A stretch of DNA of 64,000 nucleotides, taken from assembly GCA_016714685.1 (NCBI GenBank), contig JADKCH010000002.1, positions 1-64,000 on the forward strand, read 5' to 3'. The DNA is from Candidatus Geothrix odensensis. GTDB lineage: Bacteria; Acidobacteriota; Holophagae; Holophagales; Holophagaceae. Shown here one piece after another: positions 24,888 through 33,300 of this stretch. Position 1 is the first letter of the stretch. Each line of letters begins with the position of its first letter. A program made the translations under genes and the position numbers. The notes beneath the pieces were generated by a model, which saw nothing but the letters and a program-made list of their open reading frames with translations, searched no databases and was not told the origin of the DNA.

Positions 24888-26357
24888 CTACAACCCGTAG
24901 TCCTTCCACCGCCGGCCCACCCGGTCCAGGATTTCCTCGGGGAACACCAGGTCGCGGGGCCACTCGCGGGCATAGCCGTCCCAGGGGCGGTTCTTGCGGG
25001 TGGCGTCGATGCCCACCTTGGAGCCGAAGGCGAAGCGGTCGGCGGCGTGGTCCAGGACATCCAGCGGCCCTTCCGTGAAGAGCATGTCGCGCTTGGGGTC
25101 CACGTTGCTGGTGAGGCGGAAGAGCACTTCATTCATGTCGTGGGGGTCGATGTCCTCGTCCACCACCACGATGCCCTTGGTGAACATGATCTGGCCCGTG
25201 CCCCAGATGGCGTTCATGACCTTCTGCGCGTGGCCCGGATACTCCTTCCGCATGGAGAGGATCACCAGGTTGTGGAAGGCGCCCGCCGCGGGCAGGTGCA
25301 TGTCGCGGATCTCGGGCAGCACCATGCGCAGCAGCGGCAGGAAGATGCGCTCGGTGGCCAGGCCCAGGTAGGCGTCCTCCTGAGGCGGGCGGCCCACGAT
25401 GGTGGCGGGGAACACGGGGTTCTTCCGCATGGTGACGGCTTCCACGTGCAGCACCGGATAGTCGTCCGCCAGGGAGTAGTAGCCCGTGTGATCGCCGAAG
25501 GGGCCTTCGCGACGCAGCTCGCCGGGGTTCACGTAGCCCTCGATGACGATCTCTGAATCCGCCGGCACTTCCAGGTCGTTCGTCACGCAGGACACCATCT
25601 CGATGCCCTCGCCCCGGAGGAAGCCCGCGAACATCACCTCGCTGAGGAAGGGCGGCAGCGGCGCGGTGGCCGCGTAGGTCAGGGCCGGGTCGCCGCCGAA
25701 GCTCACAGCCACGGGCATGCGCTCGCTGCGGTCGTAGCCATGGCGGTTCCTCGCACCGTCGTGGTGCAGCTGGGTGTGGAAGCCCAGCGTCCGGTCGTCG
25801 TAGACCTGCAGGCGGTAGAGGCCCATGTTGCGGTGCCCAGTCTGCTTGTTGCGGGTGTGGCTCATGCCCAGGGTGATGAAGGGGCCGCCGTCCTCGGGCC
25901 AGGTGGTGAGCACCGGCAGCTCCGAGAGCTTCACCTGGTCGCCCTTGAGCACGATCTCCTGGCAGAGGCCCTTGCGCACAGTCTTCGGCATCCAGTTCGA
26001 GACCTCGGCCAGCACCGGCAGCTTGGCCAGCTTTTCGAAGAAGCCCGTGCCGGGCTTGGGCATGGCCTCCTGCACCAGCTTCTCGATGCGATCGGCGATG
26101 GCATCGAGGCCGCGGGGCTCCTTGTCCACGCCCAGGGCCATCTCCATGCGCTTGAGGCTGCCGAAGGCGTTCATGGCCACGGGCATGGCCTTGCCGGTGG
26201 GCTTTTCGAAGAGGAGGGCCTTGCCGCCGCCGGGCTCCTTGGAGACCCGGTCCGCGATGGCGCCCATCTCCAGGTTGGGATCCACCTCGGGGGCCACGCG
26301 GGCCAGTTCACCCACGGCCTCGAGCTGCTTCAGGAAGGTCTGGAAATCACGGCCCAT
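24888..26357 (-). CDS. ubiD: UbiD-family decarboxylase
   Basis: The 489-residue product has the length of UbiD and its motifs: PVLTTWPEDGGPFITLG, NMGLYRLQVYD, GEGIEMVSCVTNDLEVPADS and EIVIEGYVNPGELRREGPFGDHTGYYS, which carry the Arg-Glu-Glu residues that act with prenylated FMN. It decarboxylates an aromatic acid, in quinone synthesis (4-hydroxy-3-polyprenylbenzoate) or in other pathways. The start at 26357 gives the usual N-terminus (MGRDFQTFLKQLEAVGELAR); a longer in-frame extension to 26471 is poor in homology and Arg/Gly-rich. It is transcribed away from the barrel gene at 26577 and convergent with the chemoreceptor gene. No UbiX partner is nearby. Specific substrate not determinable. Confidence 0.9.
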   Translation of the reverse strand: MGRDFQTFLKQLEAVGELARVAPEVDPNLEMGAIADRVSKEPGGGKALLFEKPTGKAMPVAMNAFGSLKRMEMALGVDKEPRGLDAIADRIEKLVQEAMPKPGTGFFEKLAKLPVLAEVSNWMPKTVRKGLCQEIVLKGDQVKLSELPVLTTWPEDGGPFITLGMSHTRNKQTGHRNMGLYRLQVYDDRTLGFHTQLHHDGARNRHGYDRSERMPVAVSFGGDPALTYAATAPLPPFLSEVMFAGFLRGEGIEMVSCVTNDLEVPADSEIVIEGYVNPGELRREGPFGDHTGYYSLADDYPVLHVEAVTMRKNPVFPATIVGRPPQEDAYLGLATERIFLPLLRMVLPEIRDMHLPAAGAFHNLVILSMRKEYPGHAQKVMNAIWGTGQIMFTKGIVVVDEDIDPHDMNEVLFRLTSNVDPKRDMLFTEGPLDVLDHAADRFAFGSKVGIDATRKNRPWDGYAREWPRDLVFPEEILDRVGRRWKDYGL

Positions 26358-26576
26358 GGCGGTCCCCCGGGATCTTGATCCTACCCGGCCGGATCCCATC
26401 GGTGACCAGGATCCACCCGTTCGTCCGCTGGTGCCGGCTGTTGGTACGGGAGGGCCCACCCTGCGTCCCACCCTCCCGTAGCCTCAGATCTCGGGGTGAT
26501 CACCGGCCTTCCACGGCCCCCAGCCCCTCGGGCCTTCCGGCCCCTTCTCCAACCCATCCACCCACTGGAGGATTCC

Positions 26577-27200
26577 ATGTCCCATGCCCGCACCCTGCTC
26601 TGCCTCGCCCTCGGCGCCAGCCTGCAGGCCGCCGCGCCCATCCACTTCGGAGGCGCCATCCACGTGAACGCCCCCCTCGCCGACCTGAAGACCGACCTCA
26701 ACAACAAGCTCGGCTTCGGGGGGAGCTTCCAGGTGTCCTTCGAGACGGGCGAGCGCGGCCTCCTCCGCACCCGGCTCGACGTGGACCACTTCCCCGTCTC
26801 CACCTATGACCGCTCGAACTCGAACTACCGGGAGGAGGTCGGCCTGAACAGCCTTGGAGTGGGTGCCGACTGGCTCTACGCCTTCAGCGGCAACCGCAAC
26901 CGGGGTGGCTATGGCCTGGCCGGCATCGGTGTCCTGCGGTGGTTCCAGACCTTCTCCGCCACTGACCACAGCGGCAGCAGCAGCTGGTCCTCATCGGACA
27001 CCAAGAAGAACCGGGTGAGCCCCTGGCTCGCCCTCGGCCTCGGCTACCAGGTCAACCGCACGGTGGGTCTGGAGCTGCGGGGCGTGGCCTCCCGCTACGA
27101 CGGGCCCAACACCGGCGGCCTCCAGGCCCCCTTCACCGATGTCCCCACGTCGCTTCGCACGGCGGTGGCCACCCAGGCGGTGCTCACCCTGCGCTGGTAG
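26577..27200 (+). CDS. Exported outer-membrane beta-barrel protein
   Basis: The 207-residue product has a signal peptide (MSHARTLLCLALGASLQAAA), then alternating strands and glycine-rich turns, ending LTLRW. It matches the product of 4321-4854 in order and motif (NAPLADLKTDLNNKLGFGGS, DWLYAFSGN, LALGLGYQVNRTVGLE). A serine-rich loop (residues about 131-142, HSGSSSWSSSD) may be extracellular. GGAGG precedes ATG 26577 by five bases. Promoter signals between the divergent ubiD and this gene are not clear. Function unknown; the family is probably an OmpW-like small barrel. Confidence 0.72.
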   Translation: MSHARTLLCLALGASLQAAAPIHFGGAIHVNAPLADLKTDLNNKLGFGGSFQVSFETGERGLLRTRLDVDHFPVSTYDRSNSNYREEVGLNSLGVGADWLYAFSGNRNRGGYGLAGIGVLRWFQTFSATDHSGSSSWSSSDTKKNRVSPWLALGLGYQVNRTVGLELRGVASRYDGPNTGGLQAPFTDVPTSLRTAVATQAVLTLRW

Positions 27201-27238
27201 TCCCGCCCTGGCTGGGTCAGGCCCCGGGAGGGCGGGAC
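27200..27238 (+). terminator. Hairpin terminator after the barrel gene
   Basis: Arms GTCCCGCCCT and AGGGCGGGAC (10 bp) enclose 19 bases; the first G is the last base of the stop codon. A competing stem GGTCAGG/CCTGACC overlaps it. No T tract follows. Confidence 0.5.
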
Positions 27239-27275
27239 CTGACCCTTCCGCTGGGGGGAGCGTCCCAGGACAATC

Positions 27276-28268
27276 ATGATCATGCTGTCCTCTCCGGTCC
27301 GCCCCTTCCAGGGAGCCCCCTTCCGGTGGCTGCTGAAAGCCATCGCCCTGGGCGCCCTCCCCACTGCCCTGATCGTCTGGATCGTCTGGCCTGGAGGCCT
27401 GCTTCCCGTGATCATCAACGCGCTCATCGGCGCCTTCTGCGCCGTGATCATCTGGGGTGGATATGAACTGGCCAGCCCCTGGCTGATGGACCACCCCCGC
27501 CGGCTCCCCCCGGACCGCGCCGCGCTGCTGTCCCTGGGCAAGTGGATCGTCCTCTATGTGGGCCTCGTGGCCCTCTGCCTCAGCCTGGGGAACCTGGTCT
27601 TCCGCATCAACCTGCTCAATCCCTTCACCGTCCTGTTCACCGGACTGATCGGCCTGCTGCTCTCCAGCCTGGTGGTGAGCGTACGCACCACCTCCTCCCT
27701 GGTGGCCACCGCCCGGGACCTGGAGCAGGCCCGGGGCCAGGCGAACCTGATCGCCCTGAAGGCCCAGCTGAGCCCGCACACCCTCTTCAACGCCCTGAAC
27801 ACCATCGCCGCGCTGATCCCGGAGGACCCGGCCGGGGCCGAGCGGGCCGTGGAGCATCTCTCGAGCCTGCTGCGCCGGATCCTGCAGGCCCTCGAACTGG
27901 AATCCTGGACGCTGCAGGAGGAATTCCAGTTGGTGCGCGACCTGCTGGAGCTTGAGCGCATCCGGTTCGGCGATCGCCTGGAGGTGGAGTTGGAGCTCTC
28001 GCCCGCCCTGGCCCACCGACCCATTCCACCGCTCATGCTGCTACCCCTGGCCGAGAACGCCCTCAAGCACGGCTTCCGCCCCAAGGTCGGGGCCTGCCAC
28101 CTGAGCCTCCGGGCCTCGGGCTGCTGCGTGACCGTGACGGACGATGGCGTGGGACGGGACCCTGCGGCCCCGGAAGGTGTGGGGCTACGGACCGTCCGGG
28201 AGCGCCTGGAGGCCATGGGCGGCGCCTGCGCTGGCCCGCCACAGAGGGCGGCTGCATCGTGGAGGTGA
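27276..28268 (+). CDS. LytS-type sensor histidine kinase, C-terminal frameshift
   Basis: The product has about four transmembrane segments (residues 20-145), then a His_kinase domain of the LytS/AgrC class with the acceptor in LKAQLSPHTLFNALN (His168), SSLLRRILQ, the N-box equivalent LPLAENALKHGF and the G-box DDGVGRD. As read, the protein ends ACAGPPQRAAASWR at 28268, but another frame continues LRWPATEGGCIVEVSLP and stops at 28279, overlapping the next ATG in the usual ATGA way. Restoring one C near 28228 (GCCTG to GCCCTG) would join the two frames. So either the last 16 residues are lost or a base is missing in the sequence. It pairs with the LytTR regulator that follows. Confidence 0.85.
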   Translation: MIMLSSPVRPFQGAPFRWLLKAIALGALPTALIVWIVWPGGLLPVIINALIGAFCAVIIWGGYELASPWLMDHPRRLPPDRAALLSLGKWIVLYVGLVALCLSLGNLVFRINLLNPFTVLFTGLIGLLLSSLVVSVRTTSSLVATARDLEQARGQANLIALKAQLSPHTLFNALNTIAALIPEDPAGAERAVEHLSSLLRRILQALELESWTLQEEFQLVRDLLELERIRFGDRLEVELELSPALAHRPIPPLMLLPLAENALKHGFRPKVGACHLSLRASGCCVTVTDDGVGRDPAAPEGVGLRTVRERLEAMGGACAGPPQRAAASWR

Positions 28269-28275
28269 GCCTGCC

Positions 28276-29025
28276 ATGAGCCTGCGCTACGCCCTGGTGG
28301 AGGATGAGCCGCCCGCCCGCCTCCGCCTGAAGCGGATGGTGGCCGAGCTCGCCCCGGATTCGATCTGCGTGGCCGAGGCCGAGGATGGGGAGGGCGGCCT
28401 GGCCCTCCTTCGGAACACCACTCCGGACCTGCTCTTCCTGGACATCGAGTTCCCCCCCGAAGGGGCCTTCGGCCTGCTGCGCCGGGCCCGGGAGGCGGGG
28501 TTGGCCCTGCCGCCCATCGCCTTCGTGACGGCCTTCGACCAGCACGCCGTGGAGGCCTTCCGCTGGGCCGCCTGCGACTACCTCCTGAAGCCCCTCGACC
28601 GGGACCGCCTGCGGGACACGCTGGGCCGGGTGTCCTCCGGGCCGGCGGCTCCGGATCTGAACCAACTCTTCGAGGCCCTCCAGTCCGCCCAGCGGCACCA
28701 GGTCCCTGAGCGGTTCACGGTCCAGGTGAAAGGCCGCCTGCGTGTCCTGGCCTGGGCGGAGGTGAGCCACCTGCGCACGGAGAACCGCCTCCTCCTGGTT
28801 CACACCCCAGAGGGGCATTTCGTGCTGGACCGCACCCTGGACGAGCTGGAGGCGACCCTGGCCCCTCGGTTCATCCGGGTCCACCGCGGGGCCATGGTGG
28901 CCCTGGACCAGATCCGGGAGCTGCTGCCTGAACCGGGGGGGACCGGGGAGCTCCGCCTCGCCGACGGATCGCGCCTGCCCGTGAGCCGGGACCGCATGCC
29001 CGACCTGCGCCGGCGGCTGGCCTGA
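28276..29025 (+). CDS. LytTR-family response regulator
   Basis: The 249-residue product has a receiver with acidic pocket EDE (10-11), phospho-acceptor Asp56 (LLFLDIEFP) and Lys in YLLKPLD near 102, then a LytTR DNA-binding domain (about 145-245: RLRVLAWAEVSHLRTENRL, FIRVHRGAMVALDQI, LPVSRDRMPDLRRRL). ATG 28276 has GGAGGT nine bases upstream and overlaps the predicted original stop of the kinase gene. The kinase-regulator pair is self-contained; targets are unknown. LytTR regulators usually bind direct repeats near their own promoter; I found no convincing repeat upstream. Confidence 0.92.
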   Translation: MSLRYALVEDEPPARLRLKRMVAELAPDSICVAEAEDGEGGLALLRNTTPDLLFLDIEFPPEGAFGLLRRAREAGLALPPIAFVTAFDQHAVEAFRWAACDYLLKPLDRDRLRDTLGRVSSGPAAPDLNQLFEALQSAQRHQVPERFTVQVKGRLRVLAWAEVSHLRTENRLLLVHTPEGHFVLDRTLDELEATLAPRFIRVHRGAMVALDQIRELLPEPGGTGELRLADGSRLPVSRDRMPDLRRRLA

Positions 29026-29068
29026 GGCCTCCGGGTCAGGCGGCGAGGGCCCGTTCCAGGAATATCCC

Positions 29069-29097
29069 TTGAGGATCCTAGAGATTCCACGCATACT
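29069..29097 (+). promoter_or_regulatory. Putative sigma-70 promoter of rplU-rpmA
   Basis: TTGAGG and CATACT (4/6 matches each to the vegetative consensus) are separated by exactly 17 bases. The ATG of rplU is 80 bases further on. Confidence 0.5.
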
Positions 29098-29176
29098 GAT
29101 GGGCCTTGCCCTGGCCATGGGCTCCCAAGCGCGTCCGATGGACTGCCGCCCATGTGCCCCAACCAAAGAGGTTTTC

Positions 29177-29488
29177 ATGTTCGCAATCATCAAGACCGGC
29201 GGGAAGCAGTACCGCGTCGCCGAAGGCGATGTCATCCGCGTCGAAACGCTGGAGCAGGAGCCCAAGCAGGCCGTCACCTTCGATCAGGTGCTCCTCATCG
29301 ACAATGACGGTGACCTGAAGATCGGCAAGCCCACCGTGGCTGGTGCCACAGTCGAGGCCGTTGTCGTCACCCACGACCGTGCCAAGAAGGTGATCATCTT
29401 CAAGAAGAAGCGCACCACCACCTACCAGCGCACCCAGGGCCACCGCCAGAACTACACCGAGGTCCGCATCAAGGCGATCAAGGCCTAG
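29177..29488 (+). CDS. rplU: 50S ribosomal protein L21
   Basis: L21 binds 23S rRNA together with L20. The 103-residue product has normal length and the family blocks FAIIKTGGKQYRVAEGD, VLLIDNDG and the basic KKVIIFKKKRTTTYQRTQGHRQ followed by TEVRI. The start at 29177 gives the canonical MFAIIKTGGKQY; in-frame upstream ATGs would add unrelated residues. Operon order L21-L27-obgE is the standard bacterial arrangement. Confidence 0.97.
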   Translation: MFAIIKTGGKQYRVAEGDVIRVETLEQEPKQAVTFDQVLLIDNDGDLKIGKPTVAGATVEAVVVTHDRAKKVIIFKKKRTTTYQRTQGHRQNYTEVRIKAIKA

Positions 29489-29558
29489 GTCTGCTTTTTT
29501 CGCCAGAGCGAAACTAGCTTGGTCAAGACATCGAAAATCATTCTGAAGAGGTTCTTCC

Positions 29559-29819
29559 ATGGCTCATAAAAAAGGCGTCGGTTCCAGCCGCAACGGTCGC
29601 GATTCCCACTCCCAGCGCCTCGGCGTCAAGGAGTTCGGCGGTGAGCAGGTCACCGGTGGCTCCATCCTCGTCCGCCAGCGCGGCACCAAGTTCAAGGCCG
29701 GCATCAACGTCGGCATGGGCAAGGACCACACCCTGTTCGCCCTCATCGACGGCAAGGTGCGCTTCCAGGACAAGGGTCAGTCCGGCCGCTTCATCCACAT
29801 CGATCCCATCGAGGGTTGA
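29559..29819 (+). CDS. rpmA: 50S ribosomal protein L27
   Basis: The 86-residue L27 has the typical N-terminus MAHKKGVGSSRNGRDSHSQR (no processed Firmicutes-type extension) and the core GSILVRQRGTKFKAG, followed by KDHTLFAL. Its N-terminal tail reaches the peptidyl-transferase centre. It lies 70 bases after rplU. Confidence 0.97.
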   Translation: MAHKKGVGSSRNGRDSHSQRLGVKEFGGEQVTGGSILVRQRGTKFKAGINVGMGKDHTLFALIDGKVRFQDKGQSGRFIHIDPIEG

Positions 29820-29866
29820 TGCTGTCCGGGGGTTTCGCGCTGCGCGCATACCCCCGGGACCCCCAC

Positions 29867-29899
29867 GCACAGGCCGGGCGGAGCCCGGCCTGTGCTTAT
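29867..29899 (+). terminator. Terminator or attenuator between rpmA and obgE
   Basis: A 13-bp stem GCACAGGCCGGGC/GCCCGGCCTGTGC with loop GGA is followed by TTATT. A further CCGGGGG/CCCCCGG pairing lies just upstream (29826-29857). It would separate ribosomal protein output from obgE. Confidence 0.8.
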
Positions 29900-29929
29900 T
29901 CCCACCTCCCCAGGAAGTGAAGACTCACC

Positions 29930-30979
29930 ATGTTCCTTGACCAAGTCCAGCTCCGCGTCACTGCCGGTCACGGCGGCGCCGGCGCCATGAGCTTCCGCCG
30001 CGAGAAGTTCGCCCCCGAGGGCGGTCCCGATGGCGGCGACGGCGGCAAGGGCGGCTCGATCACCCTCCGGGCCAACCGGGCCCTGAACACCCTCAACCCC
30101 TACCGCCAGAAGCGTGAGTTCACCGCCGAGCGCGGTCGCCAGGGAGAGGGCGGCATGCGCCATGGCAGCGATGGCGAGAGCATCCTGCTCGAAGTGCCCC
30201 TGGGCACCGTCGTGAAGGATGGGGAAACCGGCGAAGTGCTGGCCGAACTCCTGTCCGACGGTGAGGACGTCTGCGTCGCCCGCGGCGGCCGCGGCGGCCT
30301 GGGCAACACCAACTTCAAGAGCTCCACCAACCGCACGCCCCGCCACCACCAGCCCGGCGAAGAGGGCGAAGCCCGCATCCTCGATCTGGAGCTGAAGCTC
30401 ATCGCGGATGTGGGTCTGGTGGGCTATCCCAACGCCGGCAAGAGCACCCTGGTGAGCCGCCTCAGCGCGGCCCGGCCGAAGATCGCCAACTACCCCTTCA
30501 CCACCCTCGAGCCCCAGCTCGGCGTGGTGAGCCTGGACCGCTTTGGCGGCGACCTGCTGGACAGCTGGGTCATCGCCGACATCCCGGGCCTCATCGAGGG
30601 CGCGGCTTCCGGCGCCGGCCTGGGCATCCAGTTCCTCCGCCATGTGGAGCGCACCCGCATGCTGCTGCACCTGGTGGATCTCTCCGATCCCATGGAGGAG
30701 CCCGCGGACGCCGTCCGCATCATCGAGGGCGAGCTGGAGGCCTTCAGCCCCGTGCTGGCCGCCAAGCCCCGCTGGCTGGTGGGCACCAAGCTGGACGCCC
30801 TGCAGGACGACAGCCGCCGCGAAGCCTTCGTGGCCCTCTGCGAGGCCCGGGGCCAGGAGCCCATCTTCATCTCCGGCGTCACCGGCGAGGGGCTGCGCGA
30901 ACTGGCCTTCGCCGTGGACGAGGCCCTGAAGGTGATGGCCGGACAGAAGAAGGCCACCCCCAAAGACGAGGTCTGGTAG
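29930..30979 (+). CDS. obgE: GTPase ObgE/CgtA
   Basis: Obg is an essential GTPase linked to 50S assembly and the stringent response. The 349-residue product has the glycine-rich Obg fold first (DQVQLRVTAGHGGAGAMSF, GGPDGGDGGKGGSI, HGSDGESI), then the G domain with G1 GYPNAGKST, G2 NYPFTT, G3 DIPGLIEGA, G4 GTKLDAL (in place of NKxD) and G5 SGVTGEG. It has no C-terminal OCT extension. The TAG stop overlaps the GTG of the next frame at 30979, so nadD is translationally coupled. Confidence 0.96.
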   Translation: MFLDQVQLRVTAGHGGAGAMSFRREKFAPEGGPDGGDGGKGGSITLRANRALNTLNPYRQKREFTAERGRQGEGGMRHGSDGESILLEVPLGTVVKDGETGEVLAELLSDGEDVCVARGGRGGLGNTNFKSSTNRTPRHHQPGEEGEARILDLELKLIADVGLVGYPNAGKSTLVSRLSAARPKIANYPFTTLEPQLGVVSLDRFGGDLLDSWVIADIPGLIEGAASGAGLGIQFLRHVERTRMLLHLVDLSDPMEEPADAVRIIEGELEAFSPVLAAKPRWLVGTKLDALQDDSRREAFVALCEARGQEPIFISGVTGEGLRELAFAVDEALKVMAGQKKATPKDEVW

Positions 30980-30994
30980 TGCGCATCGGCCTCC

Positions 30995-31594
30995 TTGCGA
31001 GGGGCGTTCAACCCTCCTCACGAAGGTCATCTGAAGCTGGCGCGCCTGGCTCTGGAGCACCTGAATCTGGACGAGCTGCGTTTCGTCCCCACCGCCCTGA
31101 GCCCCCACAAGCCCAATGCGGGCGACCCGGGTGCGGACGCTCGCTTGCGCCTGCTGGCCGAGGCCCTGACCGGCTTCGACCCCCGCTGCCGGGTGGAGCC
31201 GCTGGAGCTCCAGCGCGGCGGGACCAGCTACACGGTGGACACCCTGGAGGCCCTCGCCCAGCGGGAACCTGGTCACGCCTGGATCCTCCTCATGGGCAGC
31301 GACCAGCTGCCGACCCTGCCCGCCTGGCGCCGGCCGGAGCGCATTTTCGAGTTGGCCTCCGCCGCCGTGGCGCTCCGCCCCGGCTTCCCCTTACTGTTGC
31401 CCGCGGTGGCGGGGCTCTACCCCTCTGCCACCTGGAGCGGGCGGCCCGGCGAGCTGGTGGCCCTGCCCGCCACCGGGCTGGACCTGGCCTCCTCGAACCT
31501 CCGGACGCGCCTGCAAGCCTCGCCGGAGGAGGATCCCGGGGGACTCCCGCCCCAAGTTCTGGGTACCATCCGAACCGAAAACCTGTATCGTTAG
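30995..31594 (+). CDS. nadD: Nicotinate-nucleotide adenylyltransferase NadD, frameshifted at the start
   Basis: NadD adenylates nicotinate mononucleotide in NAD synthesis. The frame carries GAFNPPHEGHLKLARLA (the HxGH nucleotidyl-transferase motif), FVPTALSPHKP, DARLRLLAEAL, GTSYTVDTLEALA, LLMGSDQLPTLPAWRRPERIFELA and the C-terminal DLASSNLRTRL (ISSTxIR equivalent). In this frame the first strand is missing: the reading frame that starts at GTG 30979, overlapping the obgE stop, gives MRIGLLA and then leaves the nadD frame. Deleting one base near 30997 (CTTGCGAGGGG to CTTGGAGGGG) would give the normal MRIGLLGGAFNPPH. The TTG start listed here would give an enzyme without strand 1. Sequence error or a real mutation cannot be distinguished. 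Confidence 0.8.
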   Translation: MRGAFNPPHEGHLKLARLALEHLNLDELRFVPTALSPHKPNAGDPGADARLRLLAEALTGFDPRCRVEPLELQRGGTSYTVDTLEALAQREPGHAWILLMGSDQLPTLPAWRRPERIFELASAAVALRPGFPLLLPAVAGLYPSATWSGRPGELVALPATGLDLASSNLRTRLQASPEEDPGGLPPQVLGTIRTENLYR

Positions 31595-31611
31595 CCTGCT
31601 CTGGAGCCCGC

Positions 31612-31986
31612 ATGACCCTTGATTCCCGGCTCGCGACCGTCGTCGACGCCGCCCGGTCCAAGAAAGCCTTCCGCATCCGCCTCGTGGACGTGAGCCAGAT
31701 TGCCAGCTTCACCGACACCATGGCCTTCATGAGCGGCGGCAGCGATCGCCAGAACCGCGCCATCGCCGAGGCCATCGAGGATGCCCTGAAACTGGCCGAT
31801 GAGCGCCCCATCTCCCGCGAGGGCGAGGCCAACGGCAACTGGGTCCTCCTGGACTACGGCAACCTCGTGGTCCATGTCATGGACGAGGAGACCCGCCGCC
31901 ACTACAACCTCGAGGGTCTCTGGAGCACCGGCCTGGAGCTCGAGCTGCCCGCCGAGGCCCACCCCGATCCCGAAGTCCGCTCCTAG
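31612..31986 (+). CDS. rsfS: Ribosomal silencing factor RsfS
   Basis: RsfS (formerly YbeB/Iojap) binds L14 on the 50S subunit and blocks joining with 30S under starvation. The 124-residue product has the family motifs RLVDVSQIASFTDTMAFMSG, SDRQNRAIAEAIEDAL and NWVLLDYGNLVVHVMDEETR, with a final YNLEGLW. It follows nadD, as in many bacteria. ATG 31612 is chosen because it begins the conserved domain; the same frame runs on upstream without homology. Confidence 0.95.
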   Translation: MTLDSRLATVVDAARSKKAFRIRLVDVSQIASFTDTMAFMSGGSDRQNRAIAEAIEDALKLADERPISREGEANGNWVLLDYGNLVVHVMDEETRRHYNLEGLWSTGLELELPAEAHPDPEVRS

Positions 31987-31998
31987 GAGACGACCTCC

Positions 31999-33252
31999 AT
32001 GCCCGCCACCCCGATCAATCCCTACGAAGCGATGCAGGCCCGGCTGCGGGTGGCCGCCCAGCTCTACGGCCTGGATGACGCCCTCTTCAAGGTGTTCATG
32101 GCCCCCAACCGGTCCATGATCGTGAGCCTGCCCGTGCTCATGGACAACGGGCACTGGGAAGTCTTCACGGGCTACCGCGTCCAGCACAACGTGGCTCGGG
32201 GCCCCGCGAAGGGCGGCATCCGCTACGACCTGAACGTCAGCCTGGAGGAGATCAAGGCCCTGGCGGCCTGGATGACCTGGAAGTGCGCCGTGGTGGACGT
32301 GCCCTTCGGCGGCGGCAAGGGCGGGATCGTCTGCGACCCCAACCGCCTCAGCGTGGGCGAGAAGGAGCGGCTCACGCGCCGCTACATCGCCGAGATCATG
32401 GACATCATCGGCCCGGACCGCGACGTGCCGGCGCCGGACATGGGCACCGATGCCCAGACCATGGCCTGGGTGCTCGACACCTACAACATGCACGTCCGGC
32501 GCACGGAGAACGCCGTCGTGACGGGCAAGCCCCTGGGCCTGGGCGGGAGCCTGGGACGCAACGAGGCCACCGGCCGCGGTGTCCTCATCACCGCCCGCGA
32601 GGCCATGCAGCGCCTGGGCAAGCCCCTGGCCGGTGCCACCGTGGCCGTGCAGGGCTTCGGAAACGTTGGCAGCCAGGCCGCGCGCCTGCTCCACGAGGCC
32701 GGCGCCCGGATCGTGGCCGTCAGCGACCTCCGGGGTGCCATCAAGAACGACCGCGGCCTCGACATCCACGCGCTGCTGAAGCATGTGGCCGAGGCGAAGA
32801 CCGTCACCGGCTTCAAGGGCTCGGAGCCCATGGAGGCCGCCTCGCTCCTCACCCACGCCGTGGACATCCTGGTCCCCGCCGCCTCCGAGAACCAGATCAC
32901 CGAAGACAACGCGGCCCATGTGCGGGCCAAGATCATCGTGGAGGGCGCCAACGGGCCCACCACTCCCGAGGCCGATCCCATCCTGCTCGAGCACGGCGTC
33001 CTCGTGGTGCCGGACATCCTAGCCAACGTCGGCGGCGTCACCGTCAGCTACTTCGAGTGGGTGCAGAACCGCCAGGGTTTCTACTGGCGGGAGCGCGAGG
33101 TCAACGAACGGCTCGTGGACTACATGACCCACGCCTTCCAGGCCACCTTCGCCACCACCGACAAGTACAAGACCAATCCCCGCATCGGCGCCTACATCCT
33201 GGCCCTCGACCGCGTCGCCCAGGCCATGAAGTACCGCGGGTTCTACGCCTAG
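31999..33252 (+). CDS. gdhA: Glutamate (Glu/Leu/Phe/Val) dehydrogenase
   Basis: The enzyme interconverts glutamate and 2-oxoglutarate plus ammonia. The 417-residue product has the length of the small hexameric form. Motifs are GYRVQHNVARGPAKGGIRY, the catalytic-Lys segment WMTWKCAVVDVPFGGGKGGI, PAPDMGTDAQTMAW, a Rossmann dinucleotide site VAVQGFGNVGSQAARLLHEAG, and EGANGPTTPEAD. AGGAGA lies eight bases before ATG 31999. It is 12 bases after rsfS and could be part of the same transcript. Coenzyme preference (NAD or NADP) is not certain from the fold region seen. Confidence 0.94.
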   Translation: MPATPINPYEAMQARLRVAAQLYGLDDALFKVFMAPNRSMIVSLPVLMDNGHWEVFTGYRVQHNVARGPAKGGIRYDLNVSLEEIKALAAWMTWKCAVVDVPFGGGKGGIVCDPNRLSVGEKERLTRRYIAEIMDIIGPDRDVPAPDMGTDAQTMAWVLDTYNMHVRRTENAVVTGKPLGLGGSLGRNEATGRGVLITAREAMQRLGKPLAGATVAVQGFGNVGSQAARLLHEAGARIVAVSDLRGAIKNDRGLDIHALLKHVAEAKTVTGFKGSEPMEAASLLTHAVDILVPAASENQITEDNAAHVRAKIIVEGANGPTTPEADPILLEHGVLVVPDILANVGGVTVSYFEWVQNRQGFYWREREVNERLVDYMTHAFQATFATTDKYKTNPRIGAYILALDRVAQAMKYRGFYA

Positions 33253-33300
33253 CCATCTGAGCAGATAGGATAGAGGTTCGCCCTCTTTCCGAGTCTGCCC

